Below, one piece after another: positions 28,529 to 35,761 of a DNA stretch of 64,000 nucleotides. Origin of the DNA: Thermococcus stetteri (GTDB lineage: Archaea; Methanobacteriota_B; Thermococci; Thermococcales; Thermococcaceae); contig NZ_JAGGKB010000001.1 in NCBI RefSeq assembly GCF_017873335.1, positions 496,001-560,000 of the forward strand, written 5' to 3'. The position numbers and the translations under genes were made by a program. The notes below the pieces were generated by a model. That model worked only from the letters and a program-made list of their open reading frames with translations, made no database searches and had not been told where the DNA came from. Within the stretch, counting starts at the first letter, position 1, and every line of letters begins with the position of its first letter.

Positions 28529-29521
28529 TCACTCCCCGTTCTTGCTCTTCCACTCCTCGAGGAACTCCTTCGCTGAGTTGGCAGCTATGGCTCCCTGGCC
28601 GACGGCAACAGCGATCTGCTTGAAGACGTTTGTTATGTCTCCGGCGGCGAAGATTCCGGGAACCTTGGTGCGCATGTACATATCGACCGGTATGTAGCCG
28701 TACTCGTCGGTTATGCCGAGGTGCTTGACGAAGTCCGTCTTTGGCTCGTAGCCGATGAAGATGAAGACTCCATCAACCTTCATCTCGGTTTCTTCCCCGG
28801 TCTTGACGTTCTTCAGCTTAACCGCCTCCACCCTGTCCTTTCCGATTATTTCCGTAACGACGGTGTCGAGTATCGCCGGAATTCCGCTCTCCCTGAACCT
28901 GTCCTGAAGTATCTTATCGGCCCTGAATCCCTGCCTCCTGTGGACGACTGTCACGTCAACGCCGATGCTTTTAAGATACAAAGCCTCCTGGAGGGCGGTG
29001 TTGCCCCCGCCAACCACTATCACCTTCTTGCCCTTGAAGAGCGGGCCGTCGCAGGTGGCGCAGTAGGAGACGCCTTTCCCAGTCAGCTCCTCCTCACCCG
29101 GCACGTGGAGCTTTCTGGGGGCCGCTCCGACCGCTATGATGATCGTCCTGCCCTTGTACTCCTTTCCGTTGGCGGTCTTCACCGTGAACTTGCACGGCCC
29201 CTCATAGTATGCGCACTCCGCTGGATCGATCCTGACGACCTCGTCGAAGACGACATCGACGCCGAGCTTTTTGACCTGCTCGTGCATCCGGGTGGTCAGC
29301 TCTGAACCGCTGATTCCCTCTGGAAAGCCCGGATAGTTCTCTACCAGGTCGGTTAGGGCCATGTTTCCGCCGAGGTCTTTGCTTATGATCAGGGTCTCGA
29401 GGCCATAGCGGGCGGCGTAGATGGCCGCTGTGAAACCCGCTGGCCCTGCTCCTATGATGAGGACGTCCCAGGTCTTCCTCTCGTACTCACCACCGCGTGA
29501 GAATCCTCCAAGGCTGAACAT
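28529..29521 (-). CDS. trxB: Thioredoxin reductase-type flavoprotein
   Basis: 330-residue FAD/NAD(P)H disulfide oxidoreductase. The FAD-binding GxGxxG is in VLIIGAGPAGFTAAIYAARYG after a short N-terminal extension; the redox-active disulfide is in SYCATCDGPLFKGK near residue 150 (CxxC); the NAD(P)H-binding motif is VIVVGGGNTALQEALYL; the C-terminal FAD segment is GIFAAGDITN. It reduces thioredoxin or glutaredoxin-like proteins, which in Thermococcales links to sulfur metabolism and SurR. A short inverted repeat CCCACT/AGTGGG (29540-29553) lies between its TATA-like sequence and ATG. Confidence 0.93.
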   Translation of the reverse strand: MFSLGGFSRGGEYERKTWDVLIIGAGPAGFTAAIYAARYGLETLIISKDLGGNMALTDLVENYPGFPEGISGSELTTRMHEQVKKLGVDVVFDEVVRIDPAECAYYEGPCKFTVKTANGKEYKGRTIIIAVGAAPRKLHVPGEEELTGKGVSYCATCDGPLFKGKKVIVVGGGNTALQEALYLKSIGVDVTVVHRRQGFRADKILQDRFRESGIPAILDTVVTEIIGKDRVEAVKLKNVKTGEETEMKVDGVFIFIGYEPKTDFVKHLGITDEYGYIPVDMYMRTKVPGIFAAGDITNVFKQIAVAVGQGAIAANSAKEFLEEWKSKNGE

Positions 29522-29539
29522 CTTTTTCCACCTCCGCCC

Positions 29540-29562
29540 CCCACTAAAGTGGGCAATTTAAA
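29540..29562 (-). promoter_or_regulatory. trxB promoter region with inverted repeat
   Basis: The minus strand has a TTTAAATTGCC-like TATA element (29552-29562) directly followed by the 6-bp inverted repeat CCCACT-AA-AGTGGG (29540-29553) and then the ribosome-binding site GGAGGTGG. An operator downstream of the TATA box would suit repression; the regulator is unknown. Confidence 0.4.
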
Positions 29563-29601
29563 AGCCTTGTTCCACAGACTTGTGAAGTGGAAAATGAAAA
29601 T

Positions 29602-30135
29602 TCAGACGAGCTTCAGAGAACCGTCGAGGGTTAGATGCAGCGTGTAGCCCAGGAACGCCGACAGACCCGTGTAGAGGGCTTCTCCCGCCTTCATCTTGAG
29701 TCCGTATTCAACGAGCAGAAACGCCAGTAAACCGTAGACGGCCGCAAAGAGGAGGGAGTGCACGATTCCCCTGTGGTGGGGCATCAACCAGGTGAATGCG
29801 TACCACCCAACTAAAGCCCCAACGGCCCCGATCACCCAGGCAACGACCACCGAGACCCATTCTGGGCTGAGGTTCACCCACCCAGTTGCCCAGACGTAGA
29901 GGGCACTCCCGACTGCAACGCTTACTATCGGCTTTGAACCCCTGTGTATCAAGGCATCGGGGTGATCGAGGTCGGGAAGGTCGCTTCCCAGGACGTAGAA
30001 GGCATAGCCGAGGATCATGGCGGTCGAGGTAAGCTCCAGCGGGACTTTCAGGTAGACCTTCAGGAGGAAGCCTATTAGCACCGCCACAGGGTATGTGACT
30101 ATCCCGCTGAGGACGTGGGCATCGTAGTTCGGCAT
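29602..30135 (-). CDS. DUF457/YdjM-family membrane metal-dependent hydrolase
   Basis: 177 residues with about five transmembrane helices. The conserved metal-ligand positions of the family are visible: NYDAHVLSGIVTYP (His near residue 7), GSDLPDLDHPDALIHRGS near residue 50 and LMPHHRGIVHSLLFAA near residue 118, plus a late HLTLDG. YdjM-type proteins are zinc-dependent membrane phospholipase/phosphatase-like proteins of uncertain substrate. Starts 1 nt after the ATPase stop, so the two are one operon. Confidence 0.75.
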   Translation of the reverse strand: MPNYDAHVLSGIVTYPVAVLIGFLLKVYLKVPLELTSTAMILGYAFYVLGSDLPDLDHPDALIHRGSKPIVSVAVGSALYVWATGWVNLSPEWVSVVVAWVIGAVGALVGWYAFTWLMPHHRGIVHSLLFAAVYGLLAFLLVEYGLKMKAGEALYTGLSAFLGYTLHLTLDGSLKLV

Positions 30136-31344
30136 TCACTCACCCCTCAGCTTCTCGGCCTGGCCCTCCTCTAAAAACTTTCTGACGTAGTCTGGAACCT
30201 TGTAGCTGCCGTTGGGATCCCCGACGAGGAAACCGAGCTTCACAAGCTCGTTAAGGCTCTCATACACCTGCATTCCTGGCTTCTTAACGGCCTTGGCGAC
30301 TTGAATATAGCTGACGGGACCGCCCTTGAATTCAAACACGACTGCATTCACAAGGTCCTTGTAGTCCTTCGGGATCCTCATCAGGTACTCCTCGAGGCTC
30401 TTCGGCTCCTCAAGGATCGTGGTTACCACGTAGTCGTCTATCGGGTCGAACTTGTGCTTCGCCGCTTCGCTCAGGACGTAGTGGAGCAGGCGAAGAATCT
30501 GCCTCGGGTTGCCCCTGGCCAAATCGTGGATGAGCTTGATCGCTTCTTCCGTGAACGGGTAAATCGGGTCGTCCGTGTCCCTAACCCTTGCCTTGTTGAG
30601 CCTCTTCTTAACGAGCTCGAAGGTCTCCTCGACGCTCATCGGCCTGAGCTTGAACTCGTAGTGGAGGCGCATGAAGAAGGCGGGGAATATCTTCGTGTAC
30701 TCCTCGTAGGCTTCTGGTATGCAGGCGAAGGCGACAATACATCCAGGCGGCATAGTGCTTATTACGTGCCTCAGCATCTCAAAGAACTGTATTTTCTCCC
30801 TCTCTCCGGCTCCCTGCATGTTCTCAAGCTCGTCAAGGAGAAGGGCGGAGTAGGGGTACTTCCTCAGCTGTTCCACCAGGAGCTCGGCTATGTCCCTGCT
30901 CTTGTACTCGTTGGGATCGCTGAGCATCTTCTCGAGCCTGTCTATGAAGCCGAGCTTCCTCGAGAGGTTTTCGAGGAAGATGTTCGTCCTGCTCTTCGGC
31001 GGCTTGAGGGCATAGAAGATGTCCCTCGTGAGCTTGAGGATGTCGTTGGTGTCCACCTTGACGTAGATCGCCTTTCCCCCGTTCTCCTCGATGGCCTTGG
31101 CTATGTTCTTCAGCCTCTGGGTCTTTCCCATTCCGAGCGGGCCGACTATGCTGAGGGCTATAGAGCTTTTGTGGCCGATAACTTCGGAGATTATCATCTG
31201 AAGGCGCATGTCAACTTCCTGGTAAACGTGGATGCTCTCGACATCGGTTATCCCTTCGCTTGCGAGCTGTTCGAACGGGTTGTGGGAGAGGCCGTAAACC
31301 TCGTATGAGTGAGAGGGATAAAGTTTAAGTCCGCTCCTTTCCAT
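30136..31344 (-). CDS. AAA+ ATPase with C-terminal winged helix
   Basis: 402 residues. Walker A is in SIVGPLGMGKTQ near residue 65, Walker B in SALLLDELENM near residue 165, sensor-like segment VAFACIPEAYEEYTKIFPAFFMRLHYEFKLRP, and an arginine-rich lid (ARGNPRQILRLLHYVL) of the Orc1/Cdc6-related clade. The C-terminal ~90 residues form a winged helix (GPVSYIQVAKAVKKPGMQVYESLNELVKLGFLVGD). It is not the replication initiator itself (lacks the Orc1 ORB-binding pattern as far as I can judge); its role is unknown. ATG 31344 is used because GGGGTGAA precedes it; the ORF extension to 31485 runs into the divergent THUMP gene. Confidence 0.75.
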   Translation of the reverse strand: MERSGLKLYPSHSYEVYGLSHNPFEQLASEGITDVESIHVYQEVDMRLQMIISEVIGHKSSIALSIVGPLGMGKTQRLKNIAKAIEENGGKAIYVKVDTNDILKLTRDIFYALKPPKSRTNIFLENLSRKLGFIDRLEKMLSDPNEYKSRDIAELLVEQLRKYPYSALLLDELENMQGAGEREKIQFFEMLRHVISTMPPGCIVAFACIPEAYEEYTKIFPAFFMRLHYEFKLRPMSVEETFELVKKRLNKARVRDTDDPIYPFTEEAIKLIHDLARGNPRQILRLLHYVLSEAAKHKFDPIDDYVVTTILEEPKSLEEYLMRIPKDYKDLVNAVVFEFKGGPVSYIQVAKAVKKPGMQVYESLNELVKLGFLVGDPNGSYKVPDYVRKFLEEGQAEKLRGE

Positions 31345-31405
31345 TTCACCCCACCGCTTTAAAATGTCTTCAAGAATATAAAAACCTGTCCATCGGTGAG
31401 CTGAA

Positions 31406-31888
31406 ATGATTCTCCTGGTAACGTGCCCGCAGGGGAGAGAGGGCGACGCCATACTCGAACTGGAGTGGGCCCTGGAAAAGGTCAAGGTTCACGGAACAGA
31501 CTGGAGGGGTGTCCTGCTCGCTGAGACGCCTTTGTCAAAAGAAGAGGCCCTTCAGAGGCTGAAGGGCTTTGAGACGCAGGCCGTTCAGAGGGTAGTCCCG
31601 CTGGATGTAATCGTGAGGGCTTCCTTTGATGAGATAGCCAATGCCGTTTTGGAGCTGGCAGAGAAAATCAAGGGGAGCTTCGCTGTACGGGCGAAGGTCA
31701 GGGGAAACAAAAAGCTCTCCCAGAGGGAGCTCGAGGTTAAGCTCGGCTCGCTGATAGTCGAGCGCTACAACCTGCCGGTGAACCTGAGCGACCCCGACTA
31801 CACCGTCGTCGTTGAAGTCCTCGGTAAGAAGGCCGGGGTAGGAGTTCTCAGGCGGGGGGAGATTCTGAAGTTCGAGGTAAAGGATTAA
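31406..31888 (+). CDS. THUMP-domain RNA-binding protein (Tan1-like)
   Basis: 160 residues. The N-terminal ferredoxin-like half (ILLVTCPQGREGDAILELEWAL) is followed by a THUMP domain (SFAVRAKVRGNKKLSQRELEVKLGSLIVERYNLPVNLSDPDYTVVVEVLGKKAGVGVLRRGE). There is no methyltransferase or other catalytic domain. This matches COG1818, the archaeal counterpart of yeast Tan1, the tRNA-binding partner in N4-acetylcytidine formation; an equivalent archaeal role is inferred. RBS GGTGAGCTGAA. Confidence 0.85.
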   Translation: MILLVTCPQGREGDAILELEWALEKVKVHGTDWRGVLLAETPLSKEEALQRLKGFETQAVQRVVPLDVIVRASFDEIANAVLELAEKIKGSFAVRAKVRGNKKLSQRELEVKLGSLIVERYNLPVNLSDPDYTVVVEVLGKKAGVGVLRRGEILKFEVKD

Positions 31889-31911
31889 TAGGGCGAGGAG
31901 AAAATCCTACC

Positions 31912-32616
31912 ATGCTCCTCCGGAAGATAGCTTACCTCGTCCTCTTCCTGGTAATCCTACTGCCGGCGCTACTGCTCCTGAAGCCGGGCCCGAGAATGGA
32001 GTCCCCTGAGAATGCCGGGAAGAGCGTCGTACCCCTTCCCGAGCCGAGGCTTAAAGGGAGCATGAGCGTTGAAGAGGCGATAGCGAAGAGGAGGAGCATC
32101 CGCTCCTACAGGGATGAGCCGCTGACCCTTGAGGAGATCTCCTAGCTCCTTTGGGCGGCTCAGGGAATAACCTACTGGGAGAAGAAGTTCAGGGCCGCCC
32201 CGAGTGCCGGGCCTACATATCCATTTGACGTTTACGTCGTGGTTGGGAACGTAAGGGGCATTGAGCCAGGAATTTATCGTTACGATCCCTTCAGCCACTC
32301 CTTGATTCTTCTGAAGACTGGAGACTACAGGAAGGCCCTCCAGAGGGTTGCCCTCGATCAGGAGTGGGTCGGCGATGCAGCCGTTGACATAGTCCTGGTT
32401 GCCCACTACGAGAGGACAACCTCCGTCTACGGCGAAAGGGGCGTTAGATACGTCCACATGGAGTCCGGGCACATAGGGGAGAACATCTACCTTGAGGCAA
32501 CCGCCCTTGGGCTTGGAACGGTTGCCGTGGGGGCATTTGACGACGAGGGGGTCGCCTCTCTCCTCGAAACGGATGGAAGTCCCCTCTACATATTTCCCGT
32601 GGGGGTGCCGAAGTGA
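31912..32616 (+). pseudogene. SagB-type nitroreductase interrupted by an in-frame TAG
   Basis: The frame encodes a membrane-anchored SagB/ThcOx-family flavin dehydrogenase: a transmembrane N-terminus (IAYLVLFLVILLPALLLL), then MSVEEAIAKRRSIRSYRDEPLTLEEIS, then a TAG at 32143-32145, then LLWAAQGIT and the rest of the FMN domain (FRAAPSAGPTYPFDVYVVVG, HIGENIYLEATALGLGTVAVGAF) to the TGA at 32614-32616, all in one frame. A single change from CAG (Gln, as expected in ISQLLWAAQG) to TAG explains it. No frameshift is present. Either a recent pseudogene, a sequencing error or suppression. Confidence 0.85.
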
Positions 32617-32786
32617 TCGACCACAACACCCTGGGCTACCTCACATTTACCTTTATGACGCTCTCTATGCTCAGCGGGGCGATGATCCTGGTCGGGAAGA
32701 GGAAGAGAGTCTGGATCAACCTCCACGCCGTACTCAGCGTGATAACATATCTCCTAATGTTCGCTACCATCTGGCTCGTCCGCTGA
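32613..32786 (+). CDS. 57-residue membrane protein coupled to the nitroreductase gene
   Basis: The GTG at 32613 overlaps the nitroreductase stop (GTGA) and is preceded by GGGGGTG. The product has two transmembrane helices (TLGYLTFTFMTLSMLSGAMILVG and INLHAVLSVITYLLMFATIWLV) separated by the basic loop KRKRVW, with a His in the second helix. The pattern recalls half of a b-type cytochrome or ferric-reductase-like membrane protein, but no family can be named. Translational coupling suggests it works with the flavin enzyme. Confidence 0.6.
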   Translation: MIDHNTLGYLTFTFMTLSMLSGAMILVGKRKRVWINLHAVLSVITYLLMFATIWLVR

Positions 32787-32831
32787 CCCAAAGCTTATTA
32801 GTGTTTGTGACTTCTTTACATGGGGGTTGAA

Positions 32832-33311
32832 ATGCTGGAGCTGGATGAGGTCATCGAGAGGCTTGAGAAGCTGAGCTATGAGGAGGCTTTAGCATACTGG
32901 ATAGCAGGCGAGAAGGAGGAGGCGAAGCTCTACAAGGAGCTCGCCAAGAGGGCAAAGGCGCTCGGCCTGGGGAAGAGTGTTGTGGAGGTCCTCGAGAAGC
33001 TCTCAAAGGACTCAAAGAAGCACGCCGACGAGCTGACGAAAATCTTCAGGGAGAGCTTTTCAAGGGAGCCGAAGACCGACATACCACCGGTGGAGGTTCT
33101 CCCAGTTCTGAACAAGTTCGAGAGGGCCGACCAGATAAAGGAAGTCCTCGAGGTGGCGATGGAGAGCGAGCTGACAGCCCACAAAGTCTACAAGATACTG
33201 GCCGAGAAGGTCGAGGACGAGAGGCTGAAGGAGCTCTACCTCAAGCTGGCCGATGTTGAGAAGATGCACTACGAGGCCCTGAAGGCCGAGTACGAAAAGC
33301 TGGGTGATTGA
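32832..33311 (+). CDS. Ferritin-like four-helix protein, paralogue 1
   Basis: 159 residues, entirely helical, two repeats of a helix pair as in the ferritin/rubrerythrin fold: LSYEEALAYWIAGEKEEAKLYKELAKRAKALG, then LSKDSKKHADELTKIF, a linker, and VAMESELTAHKVYKILAEKV with LADVEKMHYEALKAEY. The C-terminal ExxH (EKMH) is intact, but the N-terminal one reads SKKH, so a canonical di-iron site would lack one Glu. There is no rubredoxin domain. Start ATG 32832 follows GGGGTTGAA; the ATG at 32820 is possible if the transcript is leaderless. Confidence 0.75.
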   Translation: MLELDEVIERLEKLSYEEALAYWIAGEKEEAKLYKELAKRAKALGLGKSVVEVLEKLSKDSKKHADELTKIFRESFSREPKTDIPPVEVLPVLNKFERADQIKEVLEVAMESELTAHKVYKILAEKVEDERLKELYLKLADVEKMHYEALKAEYEKLGD

Positions 33312-33312
33312 A

Positions 33313-33798
33313 ATGGTCGTGGAAATCCTGAACGAGATAAGGAAGCTCAACGAGAGAGAGCTGTTGAGCTACTGGATTAAAGGTGAATACGAAGAGGCCG
33401 AGACTTACTGGAAGCTGGCAGAGAGAGCCAAGGAGCTTGGCCTACCGGAGAGGGTCTTGGAAACCTTCAAGAGGCTCGGGGACGAGTCGAAAAGGCACGG
33501 CGATGAACTCTACAAAATCTACCGCAAGAACTACGGTGACGAGCTCGTCGATGTGAAAATCCCGAACGTTGAATCTCTCAACGTCCTCGGGAAGTTCTGG
33601 AAGGTGGAGGACCTGGAAGATGTTCTCCAGATAGCGATGGAGAGCGAGAAGCTGGCCGAGACGATCTACCGCAAGCTCGCAGAGGAGTGTGAGAACGATG
33701 TCCTCAGGGAAACGTACCTAAAGCTGGCGGACGTTGAAAGGGGGCACTACGAGGCCCTCGCGAGGCTCAGGGAGGCAGTGAACAATGGAAGACCTTGA
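33313..33798 (+). CDS. Ferritin-like four-helix protein, paralogue 2
   Basis: 161 residues, clearly homologous to its neighbours: LNERELLSYWIKGEYEEAETYWKLAERAKELG, GDESKRHGDELYKIYRKNYG, IAMESEKLAETIYRKLAEE and LADVERGHYEALARL. The C-terminal ExxH is ERGH; the N-terminal one is again changed to SKRH. The start ATG 33313 is 1 nt after the stop of paralogue 1 with GGTGATTGAA as RBS. Its 3' end overlaps the start of paralogue 3. The location beside mbh suggests a redox or metal-handling role, unproven. Confidence 0.75.
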   Translation: MVVEILNEIRKLNERELLSYWIKGEYEEAETYWKLAERAKELGLPERVLETFKRLGDESKRHGDELYKIYRKNYGDELVDVKIPNVESLNVLGKFWKVEDLEDVLQIAMESEKLAETIYRKLAEECENDVLRETYLKLADVERGHYEALARLREAVNNGRP

Positions 33799-34324
33799 AA
33801 AACCCTGGAAGAATTCAGGGACATGCTCCTCAAGCTCTCCGAGAAGGAAATCCTCTCCTACTTGATATTTGGGGAATACGAAGAGGCAGAGATCTATTGG
33901 AAGCTCACGAAGAAGGCGGAGGAGCTCAGGCTTCCCTCCGGCTTAATATCCACATTCCGAAAGCTGGCCAAGGAATCAGAGGAGCACGGGGACGGCCTGA
34001 AGAGACTCTATATTAAAACCTACGGTGAGGAACCCGAGAAGGTAGAACTTCCCTATGTGGAGGCCGAGAGCTTAGCCAGGGCGCTCTCCGACCCTGATAA
34101 CATCCCATACCTAATTAGGGTTGCAATGGAAACGGAACTGGTAGCAAAGTCCCTCCTACGAGCACCTCTCAAAGCTCACCAAGAACGAAGAGGCCAGGGC
34201 CCTCTACGAGTTCCTCGCGGGCGTTGAGTGGACCCACTACCAGAGGCTAAGGGGAGAGGCCGAGCTGATGGGAATAGACGTCGAGAAAATAGAGGAAGAG
34301 ATAAGAAAGAAGGGCTTCCTCTGA
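33785..34324 (+). pseudogene. Ferritin-like paralogue 3 with two compensating frameshifts
   Basis: From ATG 33785 the frame reads MEDLEK and is lost in the A-run 33798-33802 (one A short); the middle two thirds (TLEEFRDMLLKLSEKEILSYLIFGEYEEAEIYW through AMETELVAKSL) lie in a second frame; one extra C near 34155 restores the original frame (YEHLSKLTKNEEARALYEFL, then GVEWTHYQRLRGEAELMG) to the TGA ending at 34324. The total length is a multiple of three and aligns with the two intact paralogues. This looks like a recent pseudogene, or two sequencing errors in homopolymer-like runs. Confidence 0.8.
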
Positions 34325-34768
34325 TCACTTCTTCTCGGCTTTGGATTTTTCTCCGGCCTTCTTCGCGGCTTCCTTGGCCTTCTTCTGCTCCTCAAGCTTC
34401 CTCTTTATCTCCTCGACCTCTTCTGGCTTCAGTGGAATGAAGCGGTCGCTCTTGTTGTCGTAGCTCGCCAGGAGGAAGTCCTTGCTCAGCTGGAGAGCTC
34501 CAGTTGGGCAGACGTCAACGCACTGGCCGCAGTAAACACAGCGGGCCGTCCACAGGGCGACCTTCCTTATCTCTGGGAGATAGACGAAGACCCCAGCCGG
34601 GCAGACGTTGACGCACATTCTGCAGCCGACGCACTTGTCCACGTTGTAGGCTATCATGCCCCTGAAGTCCTCAGGAATCGGCACCGGCTCCGTCTGCGGG
34701 AAGCGGTTGGTCGCTGGTTTCTTGAACAGGTTCCTGAGAACCACTGGGACGAGTGTTGGTGCCTTCAC
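34325..34768 (-). CDS. mbhN: Membrane-bound hydrogenase subunit MbhN (2[4Fe-4S] ferredoxin)
   Basis: 147 residues with two ferredoxin motifs, CVGCRMCVNVCPAG near residue 46 and CVYCGQCVDVCPTG near residue 80, and a Lys/Ala/Glu-rich C-terminal tail. It carries electrons from reduced ferredoxin to the MbhJ proximal cluster. The start is a GTG at 34768 that overlaps the mbhM stop (ATGTGA), with GGAGGTGATA as RBS. Last gene of the mbh operon; its 3' end abuts the convergent ferritin-like gene. Confidence 0.93.
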   Translation of the reverse strand: MKAPTLVPVVLRNLFKKPATNRFPQTEPVPIPEDFRGMIAYNVDKCVGCRMCVNVCPAGVFVYLPEIRKVALWTARCVYCGQCVDVCPTGALQLSKDFLLASYDNKSDRFIPLKPEEVEEIKRKLEEQKKAKEAAKKAGEKSKAEKK

Positions 34769-35757
34769 ATTATCACCTCCATCGCTATGAGGAGAGAGCC
34801 AATCAGCGAGGCCAGGAAGACGTTCTTCCACAGGAAGTCCACCGCCTGCGTTATCTTCAGCCTCCCCGTCACAGCCCTGAAGACGCTCTGGACGACGAAG
34901 AGGACTGCGAAGACCTTCAGCGTGTGGAAGAGCAGATCAGCGATATTCGCTGAAAGGCCTGTCAGCCCGAAGTAGCCCGAGATCCCCCACGGGAAGAATA
35001 TCGCGACCACGAGGGAAGCGGCTATGAATGCCTTGATTGCCTTGGTGAGCTTGAGCAGAGCCAGATACCTCCCACTGTACTCCACAAGGGTTCCCTCGGC
35101 TATCTCTTCCTCGGCCTCCGGGATGTTGAAGAAGCCGGCCTCTATCTCGCTCGCCAGCCAGACCGCGAAGACGTAGAGGAGTATTAAAGCACCGACAAAG
35201 CTCATCGGAGTCCCTATCTCCCATATGTTGTGCTGGTAGAATGTTCCCATGCTGAAGGGCTTGTCCACGCCGAGCTTTCCTATGCGCCACATGATTGTGA
35301 AGATGGCCAGCATCATCGCGGGCTCCCTCGACACCATCAGGGCCACTTCCCTCGCGGCGCCTATCTTTGCGTACGGGTTTCCGGAGCTTATCGAGCCAAG
35401 CATCTTGAAGAAGCTGATGAGGGTTAAGAGGTAGATGAACACGATGACGTCTCCCTTGCTCGCCAGAATCGGCGTGAAGCCCATCGGCGTGTAGGCTAAG
35501 AGGGCTATGGCAGTGGCTAGAGACAAAACGGGAGCGGCCCTGAACATGTAGTTCGCCGTGTTCGGTATGATGGTCTCCTTGCTGGCCAGCTTGAGGAAGT
35601 CGTAAACCGGCTGGAGTATCGGCGGGCCGATCCTCCTCTGCATTCTGGCCACTAACTTCCTGTCTATTCCCTCCCAGACGAGGGAAGCGAGCGAGACAAA
35701 GGCGTAGAGGCCGAGCAGACCCGCGACGGGATAGACAACGTTGCTCACCACGTCCAT
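34765..35757 (-). CDS. mbhM: Membrane-bound hydrogenase subunit MbhM (NuoH-like anchor)
   Basis: 330 residues with about eight transmembrane helices, homologous to complex I NuoH/ND1. Family hallmarks are ERR-like WEGIDRKLVARMQRRIGPPILQPVYDFLKL after the first helix and AEEEIAEGTLVEYSGRYLALLKL, the acidic cytoplasmic loop. It anchors the MbhJKLN arm to the antiporter module. ATG 35757 is 4 nt after mbhL. Confidence 0.95.
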   Translation of the reverse strand: MDVVSNVVYPVAGLLGLYAFVSLASLVWEGIDRKLVARMQRRIGPPILQPVYDFLKLASKETIIPNTANYMFRAAPVLSLATAIALLAYTPMGFTPILASKGDVIVFIYLLTLISFFKMLGSISSGNPYAKIGAAREVALMVSREPAMMLAIFTIMWRIGKLGVDKPFSMGTFYQHNIWEIGTPMSFVGALILLYVFAVWLASEIEAGFFNIPEAEEEIAEGTLVEYSGRYLALLKLTKAIKAFIAASLVVAIFFPWGISGYFGLTGLSANIADLLFHTLKVFAVLFVVQSVFRAVTGRLKITQAVDFLWKNVFLASLIGSLLIAMEVIM

Positions 35758-35761
35758 ATTA

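Noticed and set aside
30301-31308. 335-codon open frame on the plus strand opposite the AAA ATPase
   Set aside because: It is the mirror of a real gene with Walker motifs; its translation is rich in Leu/Val/Glu/Arg with no recognisable motifs, typical of antisense frames in GC-rich third-position DNA.
32143-32145. TAG read as pyrrolysine in the nitroreductase
   Set aside because: Thermococcales are not known to encode the pyrrolysine system, no pyl genes are seen here, and Gln is the expected residue.
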